DNA of 64,000 bases from Pyronema omphalodes (Eukaryota; Ascomycota; Pezizomycetes; Pezizales; Pyronemataceae): NCBI GenBank assembly GCA_024516155.1, contig JAJJXM010000002.1, positions 1,550,001 to 1,614,000 of the forward strand. The letters run 5' to 3'. Numbering within the stretch: the stretch's first letter is position 1; each line of letters begins with the position of its first letter. The notes under the pieces are model-generated. The model did not search any database. It saw only the letters and a list, made by a program, of their open reading frames with translations, and had not been told where the DNA came from. The position numbers and the translations under genes are program-made. Below are positions 32,085 to 46,444 of this stretch, piece after piece.

Positions 32085-34250
32085 TTATGCTTCCATATCC
32101 AAAAATGCAGCGTCTTCGTCCATAACGGTGTCATGTCCTGAATCATAGACCCGTTCGGAGGGTGAATAACCGGTGGAATAGTACTGTCCTTCATTCAAAG
32201 CCTCTGGTGGGGGAGAGAAAGAAAACACCTGTATTTCAGGATCTGTCAGCACATGATTCTAGGGGCTTCATGATGCAAGGGAGGATAGGATGGAGGGCAG
32301 AAATCAACATACCTCCATGATTGTTCGTGAACCGCGCATCGCTAAAATAACTGCTTTCTCATCCTCAAATGCCACACGCCAAACTGCTTCTGCCGGTTGA
32401 GAAAGCTCCCGGATCAAAGCTCCGGTCTTTACATCCCATACTTTAACACGACCATCGCTACCTCCACTGACAATTCGTGTCTCGTCAAACTGAAGGGATG
32501 TAACGCTGTTATCGTGTGCTGCTAAACGATGCGTACACACTTTACCACCGATACTCCAAACTCGCACGGATCCATCAGATCCACCGGTAACCAATTTGTC
32601 GCCTCGCATTTGAAGCTGGCCGACGAGGGAGGTGTGACCTTGAAGTACTGCGACACATTCTCTGTTCGGTTATTAGGGCGTGTAACACAACAAACATAGA
32701 AAGGACTAAGAGCGCTTACCCGGTGTGGGGTTTCCAAACGCGGACAGAAGTATCAAGAGAACCGGTAGCGATATGTTCTCCATCAAAAGCAATCGCATAA
32801 ATTTGTGAGAAATGACCGGAGAGAGTTCTGAGACAAGTTCCATCCTTGATACTCCAAATTCTTGCAGTGGTATCGTAACTTCCGCTTACCACAAGATCTC
32901 CATGGATCTCGAGGCAACGAACGCTGGCCTGGTGTCCGACGAGAACATTCTTGCAGACTCCTTTTTCAATGTCCCAAATTCTCAGGGTGGTATCACGAGA
33001 GCCGGAAATGGCGGTTTTCTTGTCGCTCATTTTTAGGCATCGGACAGTTGAAGTGTGTCCCCGCAGTACAGTTTTGCACTCACTAGCAAAAGGTCAGATT
33101 TTGTTAACGTCAGGTAGTAAGTAGTATGACATACCCAGTTTCCATGTCCCACACACGGACATCTCTGTCGCAACCTCCACTGACCAATGTGTTTCCCCAT
33201 GGGACAATCGCCCAAACTCCCATAACATGGCCGGTTAAGGTCTTTAGAACCTGTCCATCGGCATCAAAAACGTGAATCTTTGCATTGTCGAGAGCGATAA
33301 CAATATAATCCGGGGTAAGATGTAACGAAGTAACAACACCTTGGTCGGGTGTGATGTGTTTTGCGATTATCTTCCCACCAGTCCTCCAAGCTGTCTCAAC
33401 CATGTATCGCTGTTTGAAATGGGACTTGTAGGAAGTCGCCTTCGGTCTCCGATTCTTATCAATACGATATTGTGGGCTGATTTCCGAGGTAAACGAGTTG
33501 GAAGAGTAGCTGGACTCGAGGGGTGATGTGTTGCCGTAAAGGAATGCGTCGTGGTTGGCGGTGGCTGCGGCGGCGTGCGTAGCCGTTGTTCCACTCAATC
33601 TTCTGTAGTAGCTATGTTTTTCGCAAAGTTTTTTCCAGGTAAGATCGTCGCTTAATAAAGCATGCCATTGCTTAGATACTTGTGAAGCTCTGGCAAGAGT
33701 TTTGGGATCATCGATAAAAGATAATACCTGGAAAAGGGTTAGCTCAACCAAGCATCGGCCAATATACGCAAGGAAGGGATCATACTCGGAGGCATAATTC
33801 ATTAGGTAAGGATTTGAAGGGGTCCTTCTTCAAACGAGGGGATACGTAGTTCAACACGAAGCTTAGGAGCTGCGAGTCGCACATGTTCAGGATCTCGGCC
33901 AAAAATCGTTGTCTCTCCTGTGAATCAAGCTTACTGAAATGCGGCCGTGCATCTCTTAGAAAGGTATCTTCGTTTTCGTTTGCAGTCGACCATGTTGGGA
34001 GACGATGGAGCTGAGGGGTAGGCGATGGTGCTGGAGTAGGAGGGCTCGCTGGAGCCGACGGTAACAAGTTCTGTAAGGGAGACACCATTGGTCTGGTAGG
34101 AGTCGGGAGAGGTCGAGGATGGGAGGTTGTTAACGGTTCCTGCGCACGAGAAACATTGGACAGCGGGCTAGGTCGTGGCGCGTGCATTCTATCGCCTTCG
34201 CCGTTTCGTGATGTTGAGTATGAAGGTATTCTGTAAGCCCCCTCTTCCAT
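32085..34250 (-). CDS. CDC4: F-box/WD40 substrate receptor of SCF ubiquitin ligase
   Basis: Model: exons 34250-33786, 33727-33135, 33082-32720, 32661-32313, 32228-32085; 637 aa. As an SCF subunit it recognises phosphorylated substrates (CDK inhibitors, cyclins) and brings them for ubiquitination in the nucleus. The Pro/Ser-rich N-terminus is followed by a dimerisation-type helix (LLSFVLNYVSPRLKKDPF) and the F-box (residues ~143-190: SLPNELCLRV, LSFIDDPKTLARASQVSKQW). Then come about eight WD40 repeats with clear blade signatures, such as VSGGCDRDVRVWDMETG, ISGSRDTTLRIWDIEKG and VSGGSDGRVKVWDVKTG. This arrangement matches Cdc4/Pop1/FBXW7 rather than Met30. A TTTG microsatellite touches the stop codon. 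The start choice is the first ATG of a long open frame. Confidence 0.9.
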
Positions 34251-36400
34251 GATATCGTAGTTTGGAGGTCTGGTCGGGCGAAACCAAAGACAGTCGTATT
34301 ATGACAAGCGCGTTCGAACCGGAGATGCAAAAGCCGCTGGGAAACTCGTGTAAACAGCAATTGTTTAGGCAATCCTGATATGGGTAACCCACTAGAAAGC
34401 GGATATTAGAAGTTGTTCGGGTCGTAGGTCTTGCTGCAGACAGTGCGCAGGGTTGCTAGGTAGCCGGAGCGTTCGGATTTTCGACTGCAAATCCGGCGAC
34501 GGACGTGATTTGCGTATGTAGTGTGCGGGTGTTTTGCCTAGGTATCGGGGTAGAGAGTTGCCTGCTTCCGCAAGGGGATGCTATGGTTCTGAGGGCGTAA
34601 ACAGCGGCGACAAATGCAAGCGGTAGCCGCGAAGGGGGTCGTTGGGTGGTGAGAGGGATCGAGCTGTCTTTGTAGGTCGAAGCGAGTGAAGAAAGAGGGG
34701 CGTGGGGTAGTCGAGGGGGGGGGAGCACGAGGGTTGGGATGTCTGGTGGATGTGGATGTCTTTGGGATCGGGGATAGAAATGGAGTTGAAGGAGCAGGTG
34801 CTCTTCTCTTTCTCTCTAGAGCAGATGGTAGTTGATCAAAGGAGAGAGTCAAGTGCCCTTTTTTCGCGTGGATTACCAGCAGATGCACGAATTTACAAGG
34901 AGAGCCTGCCAGGTAAGCTGGCACAACACCAGAAAAATTTTAGGGATTTTTTAGGGATTTTTTATTTTTATTTTTACGACAGGGCAGCCAAGGAGACATG
35001 ACAGAGGGCAAGCACGACGGAGGGGGATTTCAGTGGCGGATGTAGTGATTTATTGTTGTGGATGGGGATGGGGGATAGGGCGTGGAGATGGGTCGAACGA
35101 CAAAACCTGGAACGGCCACTTGGGAGGGAGCTCAGCTCAACAAATCAAATACCAATCAAAGCTATCATTTTAATGACGATATGTATGTAGAAGCGATTGA
35201 CGTCCCATAAGAATTCATGCATTTTGTGAACAAACTGAATCAGAAACATTATAATTAATCCAGCTGTTAATAGAAAGTGATTAGACATCTATCTATTGAA
35301 CAAATCCGATTCAAAAACCCCGCAAATAAGAAACATAACAATTAATACAGCTGTCGTTGACAACAGCGATCAGACGTCTATGCATGTATGTATATGTATT
35401 GAACAAACTCGATTTAAAATCCCCGCAAATCAGAAACATCATAATTCATCCAGCTGTCAGTGTTTTGGGTTGCTATTTATGACTTGTATACATTTACAAG
35501 CACTCCTCCTGCATATCGCGCCGAACCGTCTCAAATCCCACTGGTCTATAAAACTCACTTCCTTGCTTTCGCAAAAAAAAAAAGGTGCACGATTGCCCAT
35601 AGATGCCATCGTGCAAGAATCCACGAATCCCCGGCGACACGGAAATTGGACTTGTGTCAAAAAATTCTATGATAGGTAGTATTCGTACCTGAAGTTATTC
35701 CGTTTAACGCAACGCAAGGCACAGAGAGTTTTCTATGTCTTACAGTTCGGGTGAACCTATGTGCTGCCATAAGCGAAGGCTTGAGGATGATTTGCAGTTC
35801 GAATCGAAACCCTTTCAGCATACATACATACATCCGTGGATGAATTTTTATCCCCATCCATCCGACACTGCGTTCTCCAACACATCAACACCATGACGAT
35901 AGATTTATTGGCTGGACTGTGGATTCATTAGATTGGTGGCAAGTCGTGGTGGGTTCGGTCGACATTGTTGTCACAAAGCAAGCAATCCGTCGTTGCCTGG
36001 TTCCTAAAAACCAGCCTACAAGCGACACAGAAATGAGATATCGGGCGTCACATCAAGCACCACCTATCGATGGACCGGTTAGGCTATGATTCAACAAAAC
36101 ATTCTGTTTCTGGCATGACGCCGAAAAGTTGTCTCTCCACTGAACTGGTTGACGTCAGTTTAGAGTTCGCCCTGGCCATGGACTGGCCTATGCTTCGTCT
36201 AGTTGAGACTCTTCCAGGGCCCTTTCCAGGCAGCCGGAGCCTTGTGAGGGGTAGGCAGGTAGCCTTACTCTCTCTAGTATCTTTTTGCCTTCCGTGGGGT
36301 TTATTCGCTGGTTTATATTCTTCACTTCTATATATATATTTTTTTTCGGAAGACGGGTTTGGTTTGCCTTGCTCAATCTAGCTCCAATCTCGGTCCGATC
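34251..36400. other. Upstream region of CDC4 and repeat-bearing intergenic DNA
   Basis: The first ~700 bases probably hold the CDC4 leader and promoter. A diverged tandem repeat lies at 35228-35463. A 103-codon ORF at 36070-36381 has one hydrophobic stretch but no other support. No RNA gene was found. Confidence 0.45.
35228..35463 (+). repeat. Three diverged tandem repeat units (70-100 bp)
   Basis: Units begin near 35228, 35298 and 35398, each with GAACAAA..GATT and continuing through CAGAAACAT.ATAATT.AT.CAGCTGT. Spacing is about 70 and 100 bases. Confidence 0.6.
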
Positions 36401-39400
36401 TTACTCTATGTTCTCTACCCTCCTTCACTGGCCAGTAAATCCGCGGAGCTCGGCATGACCTTCAACTTCAGGTAAACGTCCGGCTGAAACGCATCTTCAA
36501 ACGTCTCCTGAACAGTTGACAGGATAATAATGTCACAAGTCCACCGGAAGTTTGTACGTAACAACGACATGTAACAAAAAAAAAGAAGATAATCATTTAA
36601 ATCAGGCTGATTTCGACGTCGGCTGCTGCTGCCTTCAGATTATGGCAACCCCTCGAAACAGATGCGCGGATGATCCGGTTATGACGACACAAAGGTGGTA
36701 TATTAGGTGATGTAAAGTACATAGGTAGGTGGGTGTACATACCCTAGAGACTTTTAATTGCGGGGAGATATAATATGAACTGCTTTGTTTTGTCATCCGA
36801 TGATTATACTTATTAACCGAGAGTACACACTGTACATCATCCGCTAAGATCACTCGGTTGTGATAGAAATGATAAGGTGACCACAACAGCAGATTGTTTT
36901 TTTTTTGTAGATCTACTGATTTTCTTGGAGATAAGATTGGTGTCATATCAATAAGTTCATTTACGGAAACAAATGATCATGAAACCGCAGGGCACCGCAT
37001 GGCACCTCATGGCACCGCATGAAAATACAGTCGCACTGAGTCAGGCGGCCGATCACGGCGGCAAGACATGACGAGCATTATTCAACGTGCACACAATAGA
37101 AAATATATCCAACGATATCCAAACATATCCAAACATATCCCATAAACTCCCCCGACTTTTCCTCCAAAAATCCCGAAAATTCCACCTAGCAAACATACAA
37201 GCCTTAAAAGTCGAGCCAGTATCTATGAATCATAACAAAAAAATAGCGGCTTTATATCTACGTCTATCTACATCTATATCTACGTCTATAACTACCTTCT
37301 ACGGCTACACTTAAAGCCCCAGAGAAAGTCAGGAACAATTCTAATCTCCCGGCGGTGCGGCTCGGCTTATGCATGCATGCATGCTGTCAGCACCGTGCAT
37401 GTACATTGCGATGATTGGTGCTCCTGACTTGGTTTGGGGGGTGGGGGGGGGGGGGGGGTTGTGTAACTTTGTGTAACTTTGTGTAACTTCATGAGCTTTA
37501 TAGTCTTGTGTACCTCGCTGTGAGTCTGCTGGAGGTCGGGCAAGGTCGGGCAAAGTCTGTCAAAGGCGTGCTATAAGACATATATATGTACGAATTCTCC
37601 GATACGAATTCTCCGATAATAAGATTCCCCTACATACAGACAATCATAAAGACAATCATAATTGTATCTGCACACGATTATTGCATCCGACTGTAGGAAC
37701 TTTTCTGGTACCTAACTGACAGCAGCAAAATGAATGTTACGGTAATATGTATGTTTTGGTTGGGTTCATGGGGGAGGAAATAGAGGAAATAGAGGAGATA
37801 GAGGAGATGAAATGTTGATATGTTATGTATCCCGAGTTACGAGCACGTACTTGGGGATTTTATATGTATATATATATAAATTCAAGACGGACCAGGTATA
37901 GAAGGTTATGTTGCGGTTATGTAGGCTCTAGATATGTTCTGTATGACTATTATGACTATTATGACTAGTATGGACATATACAAGCGATACTCCCGCTCCT
38001 CGAGCAACAATTAACAATCAATAAATACTAAATATCAAATAACAATCAAACCAATAACAACCAATCAATAGCAAGCAAAAGCATACCCCAGCCCATATCA
38101 CCATATCACCATATCACTACAAAAACACCCCAATAAATCTCCAGCCACTGCAACCACAAGTTCTGTCTCCAGCAACCATAATACTCAACTCCCCATAAAT
38201 CACTAGCTATCCCCAAATTATCATACAGATCCCCGAGTCTTATATCCATACCCACCTTTCATTTTCATTTTCATTTCTATTTCCACTTATCTCAGCACTT
38301 ATCCCAGCACTTATCCCAGCACCTGCCGAAGAAGCCGAGGAAATAATAAACAAAGCCCTTCCAACAGTTCAACCCCAGCCTACAAGTTACAAAGTAACTA
38401 CCTATCAAATATTACATACCAAAACCCGCAGAGTACCAGAGACGTACCAGTCCCCGGAATGTGAGTGTGTATGTCAGGTTATATCCGGCAGTATGTAAGC
38501 TATGTGGATGTTTTCAATGCATCGGTGTTGATATGTGGATGGATCATGGGTATATGTATTTATCTGGCGTGTTGAGCTTTGAGCGGCCGAGGGCGTGTGG
38601 GGTGGGGGTGGGGGATGGTGGGTGGGGGGTGCTTACAATATTAATGCAAAGGTGTAGAATAGGGTTATACCTTACCTTTTACCTTTACTTCTTCTGTAAG
38701 TCGGTGCTGTGGATACTGGATACTAGATCCTGACTGGATATAGACAGGCTAGACCTCTTATTAAGTATTGGTTGTTGGTTGTTAGTTAGTTATTTACTGC
38801 TTACTTTGATGTATCTTTGTTTCTGGAACTGATTTGTTATCGATGGTAGAGAAGAAACATGACGGAACTCAATAAACCGACTATAGTATAGATAGCTTTG
38901 TGGACTTTTTATTTGGTGGGGTTCTTGGATGAGGAGGAATACTGGGATACTGGTGTTTGGGGATGGAGGTGAGGATGTAGTGGAAAGGCTAGAGATTGAT
39001 CATTGGGTGCTGTTGGAAATGGTAACTGTTTGATCGATGGGAATGGCAATGGGGATGGGGATCGCAATGGGAATGGGATGCTACAGCAGTGCTGTAATGT
39101 TTTTACGGTTTGTGGGGTTTAGTTCTATCTCTCTCTCCCTTTTCTGGTTCTGGTTATTTATTGAATCATACGCTGACCGAGGCCTAAAAGGACCATGCAG
39201 AAAAAATTCTGATTCCGGTTCCCGGTTCTGCTGCTGATACTCTTTTTGTTTCTGTTTTTCATACCGAAATAAATTTGTTTGATATGCATTTTATGACTTG
39301 AATTACATCACAACAATATTGCTATCAAAACAGTGCAGTATTGGTTCTCCATTGCAATTTATACTCTTCTTTCGTCGGGGAGGGAGGGGGGGGGGGGTTC

Positions 39401-41311
39401 TTGTTATTTTTGCTTCCTGGAAATAATGTGCAGTTTACTTTTACATATTGTTCTTGAGCCACCATCGTAGTTTCCTATCAATACTCATTATGATCTAACA
39501 GAACCATAGATATTATAATTATAAGAAGCTCATATTACAGTCCGTACTTATTCCATAATAATCCTATCCCCATGTATATATAAACTTCATCCATGATCCC
39601 TCCATAACTCTATAACTCCATACCTCTATCCCCCAATAACCTCTCCCAAGCTCATAAACACATGGTCCAGAAATCTATGGTCCAAAAATCTAGATACCAT
39701 GAACCAGAAATTCATGACCCAGGGCCCAAGACCCAGGAACCTGGAACCAGGAACCAGGGACAAGGAAACAACCCTCCATACCATTACTTTCTGATGTTAC
39801 TAAACTAGCCCATCGGGCTGGTCTATACTTTTTCAGGCAGGCAGGCAGGTCAGGCCATGGGATCAGGGTCAGATCTGAGGACCCTGGGGATCCTGGAAGG
39901 AGTTTGGAAAGAGCTGGGAAGGCTGGAAGTTGAAGACTGAAGACTGAATATTTGAGGACTGAAGGTGGAGAAGCAAATTATGCAAATTATGCGAATTATG
40001 CAGAGCACAAAGGGTGTAAAATCCAAAGTCTGTAATGACTTGCTGTGTATCAAGTTGCTACAATGCTATATCAGCTATATGGAGCATGTGGAGGATATGG
40101 ACTCATAATATACTCATCTCACATATTCTAGGTGTGTGGTGTATGCAGCCTATGGTCTGTTCGAACCTCGTTGAATACCCATGACAGTAGTAAGATACCG
40201 GCACCATAGGTGGTATGATACCACATGATTTCACTATAAATCCGACAATCACGCGCAACGCGCAACGCGCAATGTGCAATGCACAAATATAAATAACATA
40301 ATCCGATCTGATCACATTAGAAGATACCAGTGCGCCACCCGGGCACCTACTACTACTGTAATCCACATTCGGCAATATGTATTCACATGAGGCCCTTGTT
40401 ACTCAGGAGTCGGGATTCCACCAGAAAAATCGCCGAAGAATAAAGATCCATTCGTATCCCCGAAACGCCATGCATATTCACCATCTGCCCTTGCAGGACA
40501 GCAACCGAGCTTCAGCTGGGTATATATACATGTATACATTCGTACTTGTACTTGATATCAACACGGGATTTCGAGTATGCATAATCTCCGATTTTTTATA
40601 CATACATACATACATATCCCTTCCTATAAAAAAGGTCTCCGAGGGGGCAATCTACAAAGGAAATCAAGAGAACCAAGAGGACCGAGATGTCTCCGAAACG
40701 CCGTATCAGCCCTTGCAGGGCTGGAACCGAGCTTCATTTATGTACATATGCTTTATACATATCAGAAATGGCTTATATAATACTTGCCATGCTCTTACAT
40801 ATGTATCTTCTTGTTATTCGATTGTAGTTCGGTTATGTATATATATACAAAGTGACTTTTGGATTTTTAGTTGCAGGGTGGCTTGATCGGTGGCTGCTTT
40901 TCTCTGTTCTGATCTCCAGTAATTTTCTGGATTCGCTGTCATCGCTATGTACATACATCTCATTGGTGTTTTCGGTTTCTCCTACGTTGCCTACAGGTTA
41001 CGTTCCCTACACCAGACTTCCCAGGCTTCCCAGACTTCCCAGACTTCGCTTCATTCACCACCGGTTAGCCCCATCACCGCGCACATGACACCGACAAGCC
41101 GAGGTCCAGGTCCGATCTTTGGTTCCATAAGCTACCGTTTAGTTAGTAGTAGTACATACCGGGGTAGTTACGGTACTCCACAGTCGTAGCTATCAGGTGC
41201 ATGCAGACTGTAGTGGATAAGATATATAATGTCACCATGTCGCGGGTTCTCTACTTCACATCTCTCCGGTTTTTTGGAGAATAACTTACCCATCTACCGA
41301 CTCTCAAAATC
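36401..41311. other. Five kilobases of repeat-rich DNA with no supported gene
   Basis: Holds short tandem arrays (GTGTAACTTT at 37460-37490; CACTTATCCCAG near 38290-38330), G runs at 37443-37458 and 39386-39397, the 47-bp LINE-tail copy at 39154-39200, and a duplicated ~75-bp block at about 40459 and 40680. The longest ORF (40377-40886, 169 codons) spans that duplication and looks accidental. It should include the promoter of the nitronate monooxygenase gene on its right side. Confidence 0.5.
39154..39200 (-). mobile_element. 5'-truncated LINE/SINE tail copy
   Basis: Forty-seven bases match 26935-26981 with one mismatch, including the TTATTTATTG tail and the GAGGCCTAAAAGG palindrome. A 7-bp GGTTCTG at 39146-39152 and 39224-39230 may be its target duplication. 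Confidence 0.6.
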
Positions 41312-42583
<1,272 letters not shown>

Positions 42584-43827
42584 AGTGCGAGTTGCGGGTT
42601 TGGATTGGGGTGGTGGTGGTGGGGGAGGGGGGGGGGGGGGGGGGGGGGGCGCTGGGAGGGAGGTGGGGGAGGACTTAGACTCTAGAAGTGTATGAGATGG
42701 AAGGGGAGTAGATTATGTCATGAATACCAATACTACATTGTTAAGTTTTAAGATGCCCAATATTATCACTTTTTATTTAGCAGCTGCGTCATAAGGTGAT
42801 ATCAACTATCAACTGCCATATTATACTGCCATTCATCCTCTACAAGCCACCTTCCACCAAAAGTGGTATACTGTACCTGTGAACCTGTGAACTTCAACTC
42901 CACAAGCCCAACCCTTAAACCCCCATAATCACAGTGTACGCATTTTCAGGGTCTCGAGTTTTCAAGCACCGAGTTTTCAAGCACCAAGTTTTCAAGCACC
43001 GAGTTTTCAAGCACAAAGCACAAAGCACAGCAAGCACAATCACATAACAAAATTCAAAAAAAAAAAAAATGCTAAATAAAAAAAGAAATACCATACCATA
43101 CCGGAACCCCGAAATACAAATCCATCCTTCCTCCTATTTCTCGCCATTTCTCGCCATGAAGCAAAAACATTCAAGGTCATAATTTCGGAAAGAAAAACAA
43201 GAAAGAAGAAAGAGAGAAGAAATAGTATAAACAGAATAAAACAGAAGAATTAAAAAAAAAAAAAAGAACCAAAAACAAGGGGGAAAAAGGCAAACGAAAA
43301 ACAACACAAGCAAAAGGACAAGAAGAGAAACAAACAAACATAAAGAAAGAAAAAAACAGAGAGAAAGCATCAACGCCCCAACGTTACAGCACTACATAAC
43401 ATAACAACATCAAAGAACCAATAAAAGAACAAGGAAGAAAAAAAAACAATCAAGAAATCAAGAAAACCAGAAAAGATTCCACTCTTCCTCCTAAAAACAG
43501 CCAATTACATAGCCAAGTACTCATTCCTTTCTACATCGTTCTCATGGAGTTATCATAAGGCGCTTATCATTACACATCCTCGACTCTTCCCCCTAGTACT
43601 CTACTAACCCTCCCAGACGTCGTACCATCCAACACCTCCTCCTCCTCCTCCTCCCCGTCCCCGTTCCCGTCCCTCTGTTCCCTCCTCCTCAATCTCAACC
43701 TAATCAACCACTCTCTCCAACCCTCCCAGCCCGTATCAGTCCGTCTCAAACCCAGACGATACAAGCCGCCCCAAGCAATTCCCACAATAACCGAGAGAAG
43801 CAAAGAAATATAATAAACCCCTTCTGT
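42584..43827. other. Intergenic between two convergent genes, simple repeats
   Basis: G23 at 42627-42649; four 16-base units GAGTTTTCAAGCACC(x) at about 42955-43013; then A-rich DNA with AAAGAA-type repeats. The small ORF 43570-43803 reads as a hydrophobic then acidic peptide. It lies just past the RMD1 stop and joining it would need a 30-nt intron, so I do not accept it. Confidence 0.5.
42627..42649 (+). repeat. G23 homopolymer
   Basis: Twenty-three consecutive G just downstream of the nitronate monooxygenase stop codon. Confidence 0.95.
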
Positions 43828-45651
43828 CTAAGAAGAAGCCATAAGATCTACACATACGTTTACTACTGCGACTACGATTTCTGCTGCGATAAGGATAATC
43901 ACTATCCATTCGAGATGTTCGCCTTGTGTGTGTGTCATTTGCTCCTTAAGCATTTGTAACTATGGGGGTGTCAGTGGTGGTGGGGATGGATATATGGAAT
44001 GGGAAACTTACGAGGTCTTTGATTACTTCGAGACGCTGGTTGAGGAGTTCTAAGCGTTGGTTGATTTCTAGGTAGCTGCGTGCGGCCTGATAGACGGGTT
44101 CTAGTTGAGGTTCCTGGGGGATTATTTTAGCATGGGGTTTTCCAGGCCGGATTGATGAACGGAGGATAATAAACGGGTAATGAAGGAAGGATTAAGAAGA
44201 AGGAAAAAAAAAACACATACACTCCACATTAACTCCGGACTATCCAGTACACTTCCTTGAAGGTTGATATTTATTCGGAGGATGAAAAGCTCTCCTATGT
44301 GCTTCATGACTTCTTTTCTGCTGATACCGACTTTTCCAGTTTGTGCAATGTCGTCGGGAATCATCTTTGTCTCGTCGATAGCGGTATTCATCAAGTCTTC
44401 GAAAAGAGAAATCTAGTATTATGATTAGCTTTTTGTATCCCCATATTGCCCTGGTTCGCTCCATGCTCCTCCAAAACTCACCTTTACACTCTGCGCAATT
44501 GCATGACTAATACTCAATTTAATCATATAATTCCTATTATCCCTAAGTGTGATAAAATCATTGTAAATCCTAGGTTGATAGCTGCTTGTTACATAAAAGT
44601 TAAAGTTTTCAACCTGAACATCATCATCCGCCAATTTTTCATTTTCAAACTTTGCAATATCTCTGAGAAACTTTGCCTCGTCTTCTAATGACATACCCCA
44701 TATTACCACCACTCCGTATTGAAACAAAAATACATCTCCATTGTTGATTGCCCGATGTTGTTGATCCACGAAATTCATTAAAGACCTAGTATCATCCCCA
44801 TCTGCATTATCATCAAGATCCTGGTCTTCGGCATCTTGAATATGCTGAGCCTCCTCATCATTCAAAGCAGCGGGTAGCGCAGCGGAAGTTGGTGCAGTGC
44901 TTCCATTCCCGGGTGTCTTGTTCTTGTTTACATCCCCATGTAAATCGCCCAATAAATCCTCGGTACCTTGTTTGTGGCTATAACTGAAAGGCGAAAAGAT
45001 GCACTCGTCAAACTTCCTTGGTTTCGTACCTCTCGTAGCTGTACGACCTTTTAGGAATTTCATCAAGCCGTCAAGATTATAGGAATTTGCGGTGGCGTAT
45101 GCGGTAACTCTTGGAAGACGCGTTCTTTCGGCTTTTCCTAGACGTTCGGCATCACGACGGGCTGTGGTGTCTTTGATCCGAGTTACTAGAGTCGAGGTTA
45201 GCTAAGATTCATTTTGAAGACTCGAGCAAAGGAAATCAATTCAAGAATTCCGAAAAGGCGGCAGAGGCAGATATAAACCGGATCGCGGAGGAGCATATCA
45301 TTGAGAATGATGGGGCGGAATAAATCTTCAAGATTGAAACTGTGCTAATAACGAACCTTGTGAGTAAACATCTCTTCCAGACTCTTCGTCTTGATCTTCT
45401 GGAGAAGGAAGAATCTTCAACTTCTGCGAGACCTTTGAAGTTCTTTGAGGACCAATCTTGGCTTGCTGAACAGGCGGCGGAGTTCCTCTGGCACCCAAGG
45501 TGCGGTTCCGAAGTGCTAATCGAGGAGCAGGAGCTGCGGAATCATGGAGACCTCCGGATCCCAATGCCTGTCGCTGTGAAGTTGAGGGGACTCCCGAGGG
45601 AGTTGTTGTGGTTGGTAAAAGCGGTTGAGTTTCCTGATTGTTGGCGGCCAT
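43828..45651 (-). CDS. RMD1: Rmd1/RMND1 family (DUF155) membrane protein
   Basis: Model: exons 45651-45357, 45185-44482, 44412-44221, 44113-44012, 43959-43828; 474 aa. Family members (yeast Rmd1, human mitochondrial RMND1) are poorly understood; yeast RMD1 is needed for meiotic division and human RMND1 for mitochondrial translation. The core domain runs from AYATANSYNLDGLMKFL through VFLFQYGVVVIWGMS to SISHAIAQSVKISLFE, with an acidic Asp/Glu insert between. It ends with a coiled stretch (QRLELLNQRLEVIKD) and one membrane span (LEWIVIILIAAEIVVAVV), then DLMASS at the stop. The first intron has a GTTCGT donor. An in-frame ATG at 45861 would add 70 low-complexity residues; I prefer MAANNQETQPLL. 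Confidence 0.87.
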
Positions 45652-46444
45652 AGCTACAGCTTGCCCAGATATGATGCTTGTTCGTTGAAGAAAGAAGTAA
45701 TTTGTGGTTTGTGGTTGGTTTCGGGATTGAGGGTTTCGGCTTCTCTTCGCTTCGCTTCGTGAAGTTGTGGAAGTTGAGGTTTTGTTCGGCGATGGAGATG
45801 GTGTCTGGACTCTGGTGTCGCTGCTTGGGTTTGCGCGTATCTTCGCCAGGTCTGTACACACAGGAAACCGCGCTGAACTAACCGAACTTACCTGGTAATC
45901 TTAGCTGGTAACTGGTAACTGGGTAGCCTTTTAGAGCTCTGATGCGCACACTAAAACTGTTTCGGTGACAAACGTCATATAGCACCCGTATGCAGCTGAT
46001 GCAAGGTACTGGGAAGATGCTAGCTTGTTGCGCTTGTTGGGTTGCCGGATGGGATGGATGGAGCGGAGCAAATCGTGATGAGATGAAACTGTAAATGTAG
46101 CCGACAAGGACGCCGCCGGTTGTGATTTATGGCGGCTGATTTGGATTCGACAGCCGGGCAAAGAGGCGAGAAGACGTGGAGACACAAGGCGAATTAAAGA
46201 CTCTGACAATGCAACGACACGAGGTGAGATGTCATCTTTGTAACTATTTACCCGCAACATGTGGCAGTGAGACAAGACAAGAGATTTTATGCAAAGCAAA
46301 GCCAAAATGTATATATACAGGTGATATTTCCGCAAAAACTAAACAAAACACTTTTCCGCCATGTACTTGTACTTCAGTACTTCACCAAAATTCCAAGCTC
46401 TCCAATGCTGCTGTGAACAATGGTATTATTCTTTTCGGATCCGC
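45652..46444. other. Intergenic, no gene seen
   Basis: Leader and promoter of RMD1 on the left; the 3' side of the 3-oxoacyl-ACP synthase gene on the right. Short ORFs on both strands lack domains. Confidence 0.5.

Noticed and set aside
36070..36381. 103-codon ORF (+) with a hydrophobic stretch
   Set aside because: No signal, domain, intron pattern or neighbour support; surrounded by non-coding DNA.
43570..43803. 77-codon ORF (minus) as a C-terminal exon of RMD1
   Set aside because: Joining it needs a 30-nt intron, below the 45-nt minimum seen here, and the RMD1 frame already ends in a family-like tail.
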